Shown in pieces: positions 1 through 9,044 of a stretch of 64,000 nt of DNA. The notes beneath the pieces were generated by a model, which searched no databases, was not told the DNA's origin, and saw only the letters and a program-made list of their open reading frames with translations. The DNA comes from Granulosicoccus sp036478565 (GTDB lineage Bacteria > Pseudomonadota > Gammaproteobacteria > Granulosicoccales > Granulosicoccaceae). The position numbers were made by a program, and so were the translations under genes. Location: positions 4,774,001 to 4,838,000 of the forward strand of contig OZ245050.1 of the NCBI GenBank assembly GCA_965224525.1, written 5' to 3'. Numbering within the stretch: position 1 is the first letter of the stretch; each line of letters opens with the position of its first letter.

Positions 1-259
1 CGATCACTTTAGCGCTGATGACTTTCTGGATGTAGAGTAAACGCTCAAGTGTTGCGCGCTCGTCTGAAGCGGTTTTCTCTGCTGTTGTCGCGTCCTGATC
101 ATTTTTTGAACCGATAGCTTCGGTTCGCGCGCTGTTTTCGTCGGAAAGATTTTCTGCTTGTAGCGGGATTGCCAATGCGAGGCAGGCCAGAGCAATAAAA
201 AACCAACCAATGCCTTTTGCAGGCCATAAGCATGCAGGCCGAGTGTATTTTTCATGCAT
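1..259 (-). CDS. Exported protein of unknown function, N-terminal part only
   Basis: The gene runs off the left edge of the window, so only about 86 N-terminal codons are visible. From the ATG at 259 the frame stays open to base 1. The product starts with a charged segment, then a hydrophobic stretch (about residues 18-33) ending in LQA-EN, a plausible signal peptidase I site near residue 36. The mature part is acidic and rich in Ser, Thr and Ala and ends in a more regular, possibly helical stretch (ERLLYIQKVI). A second in-frame-looking ATG at 255 is in another frame that lacks these features. The family cannot be identified from this fragment; an envelope protein is the safest inference. 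Confidence 0.55.
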   Translation of the reverse strand, partial: MHEKYTRPACLWPAKGIGWFFIALACLALAIPLQAENLSDENSARTEAIGSKNDQDATTAEKTASDERATLERLLYIQKVISAKVI

Positions 260-457
260 ATCGGGTTTGTGTTTTCCGATGCTGTGTTGGTGACGTTGGC
301 ACGGTATCCGGCGCACGAGCGCGCATTGGTAGCAATTCTATCTTAGCGACAACCGTGCCTGATTGGGCGTCACCTTACTGACGCGCAGCCTTGGCAAGTT
401 TATTAACAAGTGGCCGTAAAAAGTGGCAGTTGCAGTCAACAATTTAGGGCATATCGG

Positions 458-1060
458 CTACTGATTTTTTACAAAGATCGGGAATGCGGTATTAATACCG
501 CCACGGCCCGAGGTATAGCCCTGAATGCGAAAGCCGAGTCCTGATGGCCCCTCAAAAGGCTGTGCTTGTGGGTCGTTGCTGTTGCGGTAGGCATTGAGCA
601 CCGCTTCGATGACTTCATCACGTGAGAGAGAGTCGGGGAAAAAACTTGAAAATTTCTGCTTCCACTGCTCACCATCATGAATTTCGATGCTAGCGGTATA
701 GACCCCCAGTCCATTGGGTTTGTCCCTTAGCGATATCACTTTGGCGCTAGCCGGATCCCGGCCACCGGGGCGGGCATGGAATCCAACGGGTTTACCTGAG
801 CGGTTGATCTCGCCTTCGAAGATATGCCAGAGATTGACGTTAGGCTCAGTTTTAGACCACTGTGTGTAGTCCGGATGTAAGGATCCAGGGTTATCGTTAC
901 TAGTAGAATGGTCGCTTTTATTGCTGGATGAGCTACTGGTTGATGTTGTCGAAGAGCCACCGGACAATTTGTTCAGATCGATGCCAAAGCGGTCGAGATT
1001 GACACCGAATGCAACCAGAACCAGGGCAATAATCGGGATGTAGCGCTTATATCGGTTCAC
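458..1060 (-). CDS. Membrane-anchored or exported EndoU-family nuclease domain protein
   Basis: The 200-residue product has a short basic N-terminus and one hydrophobic segment (about residues 8-20), then a Ser/Thr-rich linker (31-60) and a C-terminal domain (about 73-200) resembling bacterial EndoU nucleases. The visible signature is WHIFEGEI with His79, then GFHARPGG with His95, and the terminal block GYTSGRGGINTAFPIF. EndoU enzymes cut RNA using two histidines plus a Lys/Thr/Tyr set; the two His are present, the other residues I cannot assign. Related domains occur as toxins of contact-dependent inhibition and as stand-alone exported proteins. No immunity-protein candidate or secretion partner lies beside it. 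Family assignment is good; cellular role and target are unknown. Confidence 0.75.
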   Translation of the reverse strand: MNRYKRYIPIIALVLVAFGVNLDRFGIDLNKLSGGSSTTSTSSSSSNKSDHSTSNDNPGSLHPDYTQWSKTEPNVNLWHIFEGEINRSGKPVGFHARPGGRDPASAKVISLRDKPNGLGVYTASIEIHDGEQWKQKFSSFFPDSLSRDEVIEAVLNAYRNSNDPQAQPFEGPSGLGFRIQGYTSGRGGINTAFPIFVKNQ

Positions 1061-1186
1061 AGGTTTTAATGTTCCTGACAGGTTTCAGAATGATATATTA
1101 TCTATTAGTCTGTGCTGGCGGATTTAATATTCGTTATCCGTCAGAATCACAGGATCTGAGCCAGATAGTTGTCACAGAGGACTGAA

Positions 1187-1837
1187 GTGGCTGACAGACT
1201 CCCGAGAATACGAATTGCCGTAGTTTTACTCTTTGCGCTAGCGGAGTTACTTTCCGGCGCGCGCATGGCTTTTGCCGAGTCGAGATTAGCGGAAATAGAT
1301 GTAGATCCACCGTTGATTGAGCACACGGAGCTGGATGAAGCGGAGGCGAGCCCCTGGCAGATGTTCACCGCTACCGTTGTGGATGACGAGGAGCTTGATC
1401 GTGTGCGTCTATTTTACCGGTTTGCCGGTGAATCAGCGTATAGCATCCTGGTCATGACCCGTGTGTCATCCTCATCGACCTGGACTACCCGGGTGCCCAC
1501 GGAAGAGGGCGATACGCGATCTATTGAATACTACATTGATGCGCTTGACCAGGGTGGCAATCGCACGAACCGCGGTTATTCATTCAACCCGATGGTGCGG
1601 CATATTGCACAATCTGCTGACGAAGGTGGAGCCGACGACACCGGTGAGGCCGTCGAGAATACCGAGGCTGATGCAGTGGATGGCAAAAAGGTCAGCTCGC
1701 GTAAGAAAGGATTGTACTACCTGGCAGGTGCTGTGGCGGTGGTTCTGATCGCTGGACTGGCGCGTCGTAACGATAAATCGGACGAATGCGTTGAGGATCT
1801 CTGCGAAATCATCTTTACAGTTGAGCGTCCTTATTAG
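1187..1837 (+). CDS. Envelope protein with signal peptide and C-terminal membrane anchor
   Basis: The product has 216 residues from the GTG at 1187, chosen because AGAGG (1176-1180) sits six bases upstream; a TTG at 1169 would add six residues and has no ribosome site. A signal peptide with hydrophobic core (about 9-25) ends near FAES. Residues about 45-125 form a beta-rich region (WQMFTATVVDDEELDRVRLF, SIEYYIDALDQGGN) of the Ig/fibronectin-like kind seen in proteins that describe bodily accelerations of chains, that is, a generic surface or periplasmic beta-sandwich. An acidic linker and a transmembrane helix (about 178-194) precede a short Cys-containing tail. The specific family is not recognised. 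The gene precedes the CBM9-like lipoprotein gene by 37 bases on the same strand. Confidence 0.7.
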   Translation: MADRLPRIRIAVVLLFALAELLSGARMAFAESRLAEIDVDPPLIEHTELDEAEASPWQMFTATVVDDEELDRVRLFYRFAGESAYSILVMTRVSSSSTWTTRVPTEEGDTRSIEYYIDALDQGGNRTNRGYSFNPMVRHIAQSADEGGADDTGEAVENTEADAVDGKKVSSRKKGLYYLAGAVAVVLIAGLARRNDKSDECVEDLCEIIFTVERPY

Positions 1838-1874
1838 CCGCCCGTATGCTGAAAGACCCGTCACTGGCCCTAAG

Positions 1875-3155
1875 ATGAAACTAGCTACCCGTATGGCTGG
1901 GTATCACGGTTTAGCGCAGCGATGCCTGCCGGGCCGGGCGCTACCGCGCAGACAAAGCGGCCTTGTGTTCCTGCTTACCTGTTTGTCGCAAATCGGATGT
2001 GACGGTGGGTCAACATCTGAAATTCACTTTGAGCAAAATGCGAGTGAACCGAACTTCAATTTGTCACCGCCCGAGGTATTGCAAACTCGCGCTATAGACA
2101 ACGCTTTCGTCGAACCGCGAGTCACGCTTAATGGTAATCCGGTTACTTTGCAGCCTTCTACAGGCACTAATTGGCGTGGTAGTGGGCAGGTTGATCAGGG
2201 TGCGGTGGCGTCGATTAGCGTTGTGTGGATCGAAAAAGTTGGAGCACGTGAACTGCCATTGGCCGAATACCAGAAAAATATGGGTGTGATAAACAGTAAT
2301 CAGCCAGTTGTCATTGAGGTGGCAGACTACGAAATTGATCAACAGGATGAGGACGGTGATCGCATCAGCAATCTGTCCGAGCGCATTGGTAACACGGATC
2401 CCTACGACCCCGAAGATCCGGGTGCGAATTTTGCGCAAGTGCTAGTGCGACACATTGATCCGGCTGATGCGCCGGAGATTAATGACGGGCGGTTCGATGC
2501 AGTCTGGAGAGAGGCGCAATACCAGGATGAGAACGGTGCTCGCATGTCCATTAATCGACTGATGATCGATCGTGGCGCTACACGTCTGGATGGCGATACT
2601 GAGTATTATTGGGCGGCGATGCACGACGGTGAATACCTGTATTTGCTTGTGTTTGGTGCGGATCAGGGTCGTCAGACACCGTTCGGCGATTCAATCTTGA
2701 TGTATGACGATGACGCAATTGAAATATTCTGGGATGGGGATAACAGCCGAGCAAGCCGATACGATGGCATCAACGACTTCCATATGCTGATTCCGTTACT
2801 GGGTGAAGAGGGCGCTCCCAATAGGAGCGATCAGGCTGGCGGGAGAATGGCTATTGGTGGCAATTCCGCCTCGTTTCCGAGAGCGGCGGTCGACTGGGGC
2901 GTAAATGTCTCGAGCGGCACAGACCCGGATTTATGGGAAGTGCGTATTCGGTTGGACGAAGCTGATTTAGAAATCGGTCGTACTTTCGGATTTGAAGTGC
3001 AGCTTGATGACGACCTAAACGGTGGCGCGCGCGATGTTAAATGGGGTTGGGCGCATCCGTCGCGCAGCGACTCCGATATCGATTTTACCTACCGCTTTCC
3101 CAACTACATGAGCACAGCCCGATTATGTCGTCCGGGCAACAATGATTGTTCATGA
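1875..3155 (+). CDS. CBM9-like carbohydrate-binding lipoprotein
   Basis: The product has about 426 residues from the ATG at 1875; an earlier in-frame ATG at 1791 lies inside the upstream gene and adds residues without features. A hydrophobic segment followed by LSQIGC suggests a lipoprotein, although Gln at -3 is unusual for a lipobox. An Asp-rich block (DEDGDRISNLSERIGNTDP) resembles a calcium-binding thrombospondin type 3 repeat. The C-terminal 240 residues match the family 9 carbohydrate-binding fold: FDAVWREA, YYWAAMHDGEYLYLLV, DDDAIEIFWDGDNS, WEVRIRLDEAD and GFEVQLDDD. Its stop overlaps the start of the racemase-type gene by four bases (ATGA), so translation is probably coupled. Binding of a polysaccharide or sugar-acid polymer is an inference. 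Confidence 0.75.
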   Translation: MKLATRMAGYHGLAQRCLPGRALPRRQSGLVFLLTCLSQIGCDGGSTSEIHFEQNASEPNFNLSPPEVLQTRAIDNAFVEPRVTLNGNPVTLQPSTGTNWRGSGQVDQGAVASISVVWIEKVGARELPLAEYQKNMGVINSNQPVVIEVADYEIDQQDEDGDRISNLSERIGNTDPYDPEDPGANFAQVLVRHIDPADAPEINDGRFDAVWREAQYQDENGARMSINRLMIDRGATRLDGDTEYYWAAMHDGEYLYLLVFGADQGRQTPFGDSILMYDDDAIEIFWDGDNSRASRYDGINDFHMLIPLLGEEGAPNRSDQAGGRMAIGGNSASFPRAAVDWGVNVSSGTDPDLWEVRIRLDEADLEIGRTFGFEVQLDDDLNGGARDVKWGWAHPSRSDSDIDFTYRFPNYMSTARLCRPGNNDCS

Positions 3156-4231
3156 CTTCACCGATTATCGATGGTCTGCGCGTACACCCGCTATTGGTAC
3201 CAATGGAGGTGCCGCATCGCACTGCCAGTGGAGAAATTTCCGCATCGCCGCTGGTGCTGCTGGATCTGTTCACTGATTGCGGTATCGTAGGCCACGCGCT
3301 GATCTTTACCTACACCCCAGCTGCGTTACAACCGACGGCTCAATTGATAAAAAATATTGAGCCACTGATTAAAGGTCAGTTACTGGACCCTGCAGCCATT
3401 GCGGCATCGTTGTCTGCACGGTTTCGTTTGCTGGGGACGCAAGGCCTTGTTGGCATGGCGTTGGCCGGAATTGACATGGCCTGCTGGGATGCACAAGCAA
3501 GGCATCAGTCGTTGCCTTTGTATAGGTTGCTGGGTGGTCGGCAAGCAACCATTCCCGCGTACGGCGCTGTCGGCTTTGACGGCGAGGTGGGCTCTGCAAA
3601 TGCGGCAGAAAGCTGGGCGAAACAGGGTTTCAAAGGCATCAAGGCCAAAATCGGCTACCCCACAGTTGCAGAGGATGTGGCTGTAATTCGAGCAATGCGC
3701 AAAGCAAGCGGTTCCGGTATGGCCATCATGGTTGACTACAACCAGAGCCTCTCCCCGACCAAGGCCATGGAACGTCTGCGGGTGCTTGACGGCGAAGGCC
3801 TGACCTGGGTAGAAGAACCAACATTGACCACCGACTATCGCGGCATGGCAGCTGTTGCACGTCAATCCGGAATACCAATACAGTGTGGCGAGAACTGGTG
3901 GGGCACCGCAGACATGCAACTGGCAATTGATGCGTCAGCGTCGAACTATGTGATGCCGGATGTGATGAAAATAGGCGGTGTTACGGGCTGGTTGGCAGCG
4001 GTACAACTGGCGACGAAAAATGAGCTGCCAATGTCCAGTCATTTGTGGCCGGAGTTGAGTGCACGATTGCTTTGCTGTACGCCGACAGCGCATTGGCTTG
4101 AGTATATGGACTGGTGGAGTCCTGTGTTAAAGGAGCCTTTACAGGTGATTGATGGCGTTGCTGTAGTCGATGAGCAATTGGGCTCAGGGCTTGAATGGCG
4201 TCAATCGACAATTGAGGCGTACAGTGTGTGA
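3152..4231 (+). CDS. Mandelate racemase-type enolase superfamily enzyme
   Basis: The 359-residue product starts at the ATG at 3152 that overlaps the preceding TGA; a TTG at 3146 is possible but lacks support. It aligns over its whole length with my memory of Pseudomonas mandelate racemase. Catalytic elements are visible: the KAKIGY loop (Lys-x-Lys, one general base), MVDYNQS (Asp metal ligand), WVEEPT and GENWW (Glu metal ligands), MPDVMKIGG (Asp of the dyad) and SSHLWPE (His, the other base). These place it in the racemase subgroup, which interconverts 2-hydroxy acids or dehydrates sugar acids through a Mg-stabilised enolate in the cytoplasm. The substrate is not certain: the coupled carbohydrate-binding lipoprotein gene hints at a sugar acid rather than mandelate. 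Confidence 0.88.
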   Translation: MTSPIIDGLRVHPLLVPMEVPHRTASGEISASPLVLLDLFTDCGIVGHALIFTYTPAALQPTAQLIKNIEPLIKGQLLDPAAIAASLSARFRLLGTQGLVGMALAGIDMACWDAQARHQSLPLYRLLGGRQATIPAYGAVGFDGEVGSANAAESWAKQGFKGIKAKIGYPTVAEDVAVIRAMRKASGSGMAIMVDYNQSLSPTKAMERLRVLDGEGLTWVEEPTLTTDYRGMAAVARQSGIPIQCGENWWGTADMQLAIDASASNYVMPDVMKIGGVTGWLAAVQLATKNELPMSSHLWPELSARLLCCTPTAHWLEYMDWWSPVLKEPLQVIDGVAVVDEQLGSGLEWRQSTIEAYSV

Positions 4232-4295
4232 TTCACTGTCTCATTGTCGAAAGTGTGAGCAGTTTTAGCCTGACAGCAGCCCGGGAGCATAGGGT

Positions 4296-4550
4296 ATGAC
4301 AGGGGTCACGTTCTCCAAAGAGGAGAAGCAAATACTAATCAAAAAAATACAGGTGTATTTTTCTGATGAACTGGATCAGGATCTGGGCCAGTTTCCGGCA
4401 GAGTTTCTTCTGGACTTCTTTACTGAGGAAGTCGGACCGTATTTTTATAATCGTGGATTGTTTGATGCGCAGGCTGTGCTTGAGTTACGACTGGAGACTC
4501 TGGCGGAGGCCATCTATGAGCTGGAAAAACCAATCGAATTTGATCGGTGA
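4296..4550 (+). CDS. DUF2164 family protein
   Basis: The product is a short, acidic, helical protein of 84 residues with the conserved blocks FSKEEKQILIKKIQ, YFSDELDQDLGQF, EFLLDFFTEEVGPYFYNRG and a YELEKP end, which I recognise as the DUF2164 family of small cytosolic proteins. Its function is unknown. A GGGAG lies upstream of the ATG. It is probably the last gene of the transcript that carries the racemase gene, because a strong terminator follows at 4619-4665. Confidence 0.85.
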   Translation: MTGVTFSKEEKQILIKKIQVYFSDELDQDLGQFPAEFLLDFFTEEVGPYFYNRGLFDAQAVLELRLETLAEAIYELEKPIEFDR

Positions 4551-4618
4551 GTCAGCACATGTTTAACCACAACCGAACCCGTATTTGCCACAAAAGCTCT
4601 GGAATTTAACAGGCAGAT

Positions 4619-4665
4619 AAAAAAAGCCCGGGCAGCTTCGTTACCAGCTACGCGGGCCTTTTTTT
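4619..4665. terminator. Bidirectional rho-independent terminator
   Basis: An A-tract and GCCCG on the left pair with CGGGCC and a run of seven T on the right, around a loop of about 22 bases. The T-run works for the plus-strand transcript of the DUF2164 gene and the A-tract for the minus-strand transcript of gfa, so it separates two convergent units. Confidence 0.85.
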
Positions 4666-4711
4666 AAAACTATCTCGCAGGTGATGGGTTACCTGCGATT
4701 GTACTGGCCAG

Positions 4712-5266
4712 TTAGCCTTTGGCAATATGTGTAGCGATGTAGTCCATCAATCCTGGAGACAGGGAGTCGTATGGAGGCAGGCCCAGCTCACGCAGGCGCA
4801 TGCGGATGGCAGTCATATCATCCGGATTGGTGCCGGTTTCAATGATGGACGATACGAAAGCGGCAAATTCTGGTGGAGCCCAGCCTTGCTCACTGGACAA
4901 CTCTGTGTGTATGAAAGTCAGCCCGGTAAACGGGTGATTTGGCTGGACAACGGGTCCGTGCATATGCGTGCCACATTCTTTGCAGGCGTAACGTTGGATA
5001 AGCGCCTCAGTATCAACAACAGCCAGTTTGTCAGCGTTCGCTGTGACAGACACTTTGTCTGAAGGTGATACCGCCACCTGAGAGAACAGAGCGCCAGCTG
5101 GCTTCCAGCATTTACTGCAGCCGCAAACGTGGTTATGTACACAGTCGCCGTCGATTTTGACTTCTACCGGATTGGATGAGCACTTGCACTTAAGCGTTGC
5201 GCCGCTGAAGCCAGCTTTGCCTGGTGGCACGCCGTTGTCGACGGAAGGATGTATTGATACGGCCAT
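4712..5266 (-). CDS. gfa: S-(hydroxymethyl)glutathione synthase (glutathione-dependent formaldehyde-activating enzyme)
   Basis: The product has 184 residues, the usual length for Gfa. It speeds the condensation of formaldehyde with glutathione, the first step of glutathione-dependent formaldehyde detoxification in the cytoplasm. Zinc-binding cysteine motifs are visible: LKCKCSSNP, HVCGCSKCWKP and YACKECGTHM. The family blocks PFTGLTFIHTELS, EFAAFVSSIIE and the ending SPGLMDYIATHIAKG also match. A strong ribosome site (CAGGAG) lies six bases before the ATG at 5266. The usual partners, the class III alcohol dehydrogenase and S-formylglutathione hydrolase, are not adjacent. Confidence 0.95.
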   Translation of the reverse strand: MAVSIHPSVDNGVPPGKAGFSGATLKCKCSSNPVEVKIDGDCVHNHVCGCSKCWKPAGALFSQVAVSPSDKVSVTANADKLAVVDTEALIQRYACKECGTHMHGPVVQPNHPFTGLTFIHTELSSEQGWAPPEFAAFVSSIIETGTNPDDMTAIRMRLRELGLPPYDSLSPGLMDYIATHIAKG

Positions 5267-5543
5267 TTACTGCTCCTGTTACTTGGATAGGTAGTGAAAA
5301 AATTGAATTTGTATTCGGCTGCAGTATCAGCCAAGAGCGCTGTCTAATCAAGCGAGCATGCAAAGACCGCAGTCTGGCAGAGAAGACTGTTGACCGTGGT
5401 TATACATGCTGCGAGCCCAATACTGCCGTTCATACAGTACCTTGCCTTGCTAATTGGCGACATTCTACTTGTTGACCATGAAGGTGCCAGGTAATGTCGC
5501 TTCAGATAGGCATTCGTGGGGAGAAAACGCGATATTGAGCCAT

Positions 5544-8500
5544 TCAGGCTGCTGAGGAGGCGGGATCCTGACTGGCAAATAACGACAATATATCATCGGC
5601 GGTCAGCCCGGAAAGAGCCGTGCGCTCGGTTTGGTTGATTGTCTGATCTGCCAGTTGCTGTTTGTTTTTCTGCATGGCCATGATTTTTTCTTCTACGGTA
5701 TTGCTGGCCACCAGTTTGTAGATGAACACCGGTTTGGTTTGGCCGATACGATGTGCTCGATCACTGGCCTGGTTTTCGACTGCCGGATTCCACCACGGGT
5801 CATAATGAATGACGGTGTCAGCTGCAGTTAGATTCAGCCCAGTGCCACCGGCTTTCAGGCTGATTAGAAACAGTGGGACATCGCCGTGCTGGAAGGTGTC
5901 AATAACGTCATCCCGCTTGCGGGTGCGACCGGTGAGCTTGACGTACCGAATACCGCGTTTGTTGAGCTCTATTTCAATGAGGCCGAGCATCTCGGTGAAC
6001 TGCGAAAAGAGCAGAATTTTCTTACCCTCGTCGATCAGCTCGTCGAGCATGGACATTAACAAATCGGTTTTGGCAGATTCATTGACACCGCGGGCGCTTT
6101 CCAGCTTAACCAGGCCCGGGTGGCAGCAGGTTTGTCGGAGTTTCAGCAAGGCATCAAGCATTTCGATATGACTGCGTGCCAGCCCGCGACTAGCCAATAA
6201 GGCGCGCACGCGATGTTCCATGCTGATACGAATACTTTCGTAGAGCCGTGCCTGCTCCGGCTCAAGCGTCACTTCTCTGATGATCTCGGTTTTCGGCGGT
6301 AATTCAGTGGCCACTTGCTCTTTGCGTCGGCGCAGCAGAAAGGGTCGAATCAGCTCGGCAAGGCGACCCTGACGCTCACTGCTACCGTGAGTTTCTATGG
6401 GGGTGCGAAAGTAGCGATTGAAGTGCTTGCGCGAGCCCAGAAAACCGGGCATCAGAAAATCGAACTGTGACCAGAGCTCGCCCAGATGATTCTCCAGTGG
6501 CGTGCCGGTCAGACAGATTCGACGTTCGATGGTGAGCGTCTTTATAGCCTGTGTCACCTTTGCGCCCGGGTTCTTTATTGCTTGTGCTTCATCGAGCACG
6601 ATGCAGCCAAACCCCTGCTCACTGAGAAACTCCATATCGCGAGTAACCAGCGCGTAGCTGGTAATAACCAGTTCAACCTCTTGCAGGTCGAGTTTGCGTG
6701 CCTTGCGATCGGTGCCGTGCCAGATGAGGGAGCGTAGCTTCGGGGTAAAGCGGGCAGCTTCCCGTTGCCAGTTGCCCAGCAGGCTGGTGGGTGCCACAAT
6801 CAGAGTTGGCTGAGTTAAACGACCAATTGACCGTTCGTGCTGTAAATGTGCCAGCGCCTGCAAGGTTTTGCCAAGCCCCATGTCGTCTGCAAGGATGCCA
6901 TTGAAGCGGAATTCAGCCAGAAAGCCAAGCCAAGCCATGCCATCCAGCTGGTAGGGGCGCATGGTTGCGTTGACATCTGCGGGCATGGGCGGTCGTTCGA
7001 TGCCTTCAAAATTACGCAGCTGTTCGCTAAGTGCGAAGATATCCTGTGCGTTGTGCCAGGCAACACTGATGCCTTTTTGCAGCCACATTTCATCCAGTGA
7101 TTCCAGTGTCGCGGCGCGCTGTTTGGGTAAGCGCAGGCTGCCGCGGTTGGACGGGTCGTCATAGAGTTCCAGCAACGTGTCTGCAACCGGCGCGAAGACC
7201 TCGGGTGCAACTTCAAGCCATTGGCCGTCATCAGCTTGTAGCAGGATGGAGCTGTCGCGTGAATCACCTTGCAGCCAGTCAATAACCAGCGGCAACAGGT
7301 CGAAGGTCTGATTGTTGTGGCTGAGTTTCAGGGCCATGTCGAACCAGTTTGACGTGGTCTCGCTGACGGTGGCCTCTATATGAGTGACGGATTGAAAACT
7401 CAGATCGAAAGGTTCGCGTATCTGCACGCTCCAGCCGATTGCTTTCAGCTCCTTTTGATCATCCAGTAGATCCCGCCAGCAACGGGCGATGCTTTGCACA
7501 TCACGCGCTCGTGGACGTCGGTCGGCTTTGGAGAAAAACTCTGGATCAGCCGACAGCGCCGATTCGAATTCTGAATAGCGTTTGGCAAAGTCCACGACAA
7601 AGCTGGTTTCAGCAGGCAAGTCTCTTTTCAGAACCAAAGGGTTGCCTTCAGTGGTTTTACCTTCGAGAGTTGCATCGGCTTCAAGACCGTCAAAGGGCAA
7701 TAGATAGTCTGCGTAGCGAAAACGTATCGAGGCGAAGAAGTCTCGAATATCAGCACTGTCTTCCCGCGACTGCAAGACCAGCACTGGCTGCGGCGGTTCA
7801 TCGATGCGAACGAAGTTAGGTTCCACCGGCAGCGGTAGATGGGTGTCTGGCAACCGTGACGCCAGATAATTGCTGACGGCCTGAGCATGTGCTTCAGGCA
7901 GCGGTGGGGCTTCCAGCAAATTTGCAAGAATGGCACTGGACGGGACATTCTCAAGCTGACCGGCGCGCATGTTTTCAACATTGACGTACCAGGGCGGGTC
8001 TGCTGGCACCAGATGCCAGTTTTCCACATCGCTCAGCGTGGTTGTCAGCGTGAGCTCGCTTGAAGAGTTTTTCTGCCAGTCGAATTCAAGGCTGCTGACC
8101 GCGCCGCGCTGCAGTGCCTGCTCGCGCTCGGGGCCCCAATAACAACGCCCGGTATCAAGCAGTTTACCCATCAGCAGGTGACCGATATCACCTTCGATGG
8201 TGAGCGTCCGGTATGTCAGCTCGTTATGTTTCCCAACAGCCAGCTCAAGTATCGCACGATCGCTTGGCATCACCCAATCGGGGTGATAGTAGTGTCCGTT
8301 GTAACGGTAGGGCGCCTCTTTACCATAGCCGCCGCGTTTGAGCAGCCGGCTTTGTACTATCTGCAGGGTGATGCCGCTTTTTTGCTGCGTCAGCGGTGCA
8401 GAGTCAAGCTGATAGAACAGCAATGGCTCCCCTGGCTCGTGGTGTTCAAGCATAGGTGCCGCATGGCGACCCTGTTCAACCAGGCGCTGTAGCCAGCGGT

Positions 8501-8828
8501 TGACTGCGCGCAGCGTGCGATCATCAGCGGTTGGAGTGTCTGTTTGTTGGTCGATCCACGACAGCAGAGCGGCCGCAACGTGTTTGCAATTGTATCGTGC
8601 CGGGCATGAGCATTCGCCATCAAACCGATGCAACGCTATTGTGATGCGCTGATGGTATGGCTCATTCTGGCTGCCTTGCACGGTGCCATAGAGCACACTG
8701 CCTTCATCAACCCAATCGAGCTCCTGCACCGCCTTGCTTGCTTTGTACACTTGCCCGCGCGAAGTCGCCACTGAGCCGCAAAGCTCAATGACATCGTCAA
8801 AATTCAGGATACGTGGGGGCTGGTTCAC
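5544..8828 (-). CDS. SWIM zinc-finger SNF2/RapA-type DNA-dependent ATPase
   Basis: The product is a large cytosolic helicase-like protein (about 1094 residues from the GTG at 8828; a TTG at 8909 would add 27 unconserved residues, and neither start has a clear ribosome site). Order of domains: an N-terminal SWIM zinc finger (CSCPARYNCKH, about residues 73-83), a long mixed region of about 500 residues, the SNF2 ATPase core with DDMGLGKT (about 646), the DEAQ box (about 744) and LTGTPLENH, then the second RecA-like lobe with LKAGGTGLNLTAAD and HRIGQTKPVFIYKL. Proteins of this kind translocate on double-stranded DNA and remodel bound proteins such as RNA polymerase. The partner is unknown. It is monocistronic here. 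Confidence 0.9.
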   Translation of the reverse strand: MNQPPRILNFDDVIELCGSVATSRGQVYKASKAVQELDWVDEGSVLYGTVQGSQNEPYHQRITIALHRFDGECSCPARYNCKHVAAALLSWIDQQTDTPTADDRTLRAVNRWLQRLVEQGRHAAPMLEHHEPGEPLLFYQLDSAPLTQQKSGITLQIVQSRLLKRGGYGKEAPYRYNGHYYHPDWVMPSDRAILELAVGKHNELTYRTLTIEGDIGHLLMGKLLDTGRCYWGPEREQALQRGAVSSLEFDWQKNSSSELTLTTTLSDVENWHLVPADPPWYVNVENMRAGQLENVPSSAILANLLEAPPLPEAHAQAVSNYLASRLPDTHLPLPVEPNFVRIDEPPQPVLVLQSREDSADIRDFFASIRFRYADYLLPFDGLEADATLEGKTTEGNPLVLKRDLPAETSFVVDFAKRYSEFESALSADPEFFSKADRRPRARDVQSIARCWRDLLDDQKELKAIGWSVQIREPFDLSFQSVTHIEATVSETTSNWFDMALKLSHNNQTFDLLPLVIDWLQGDSRDSSILLQADDGQWLEVAPEVFAPVADTLLELYDDPSNRGSLRLPKQRAATLESLDEMWLQKGISVAWHNAQDIFALSEQLRNFEGIERPPMPADVNATMRPYQLDGMAWLGFLAEFRFNGILADDMGLGKTLQALAHLQHERSIGRLTQPTLIVAPTSLLGNWQREAARFTPKLRSLIWHGTDRKARKLDLQEVELVITSYALVTRDMEFLSEQGFGCIVLDEAQAIKNPGAKVTQAIKTLTIERRICLTGTPLENHLGELWSQFDFLMPGFLGSRKHFNRYFRTPIETHGSSERQGRLAELIRPFLLRRRKEQVATELPPKTEIIREVTLEPEQARLYESIRISMEHRVRALLASRGLARSHIEMLDALLKLRQTCCHPGLVKLESARGVNESAKTDLLMSMLDELIDEGKKILLFSQFTEMLGLIEIELNKRGIRYVKLTGRTRKRDDVIDTFQHGDVPLFLISLKAGGTGLNLTAADTVIHYDPWWNPAVENQASDRAHRIGQTKPVFIYKLVASNTVEEKIMAMQKNKQQLADQTINQTERTALSGLTADDILSLFASQDPASSAA

Positions 8829-9044
8829 CGGACGATTGTACCCGCAGAATGTCGTTAGGAGACACCAGTGGGCAGGATTGCTGTCACTTTGTATGAATCC
8901 GTGTCTCAATTCCGGGGGTGAAATGCAGCTGATAGTGTGAGCCAGTGCCTAACTTGGCCAAGCTGAATTTCCGGTAACGTGTTCTCGCTTATATCCGAAG
9001 CATCGTTGCCGTTATCTCGTTTAAGCTTTTACGAGGTTCGTACC

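Noticed and set aside
458..1837. A contact-dependent inhibition locus around the EndoU gene
   Set aside because: No CdiA/CdiB-type gene or immunity gene lies nearby; the neighbour is an unrelated envelope protein.
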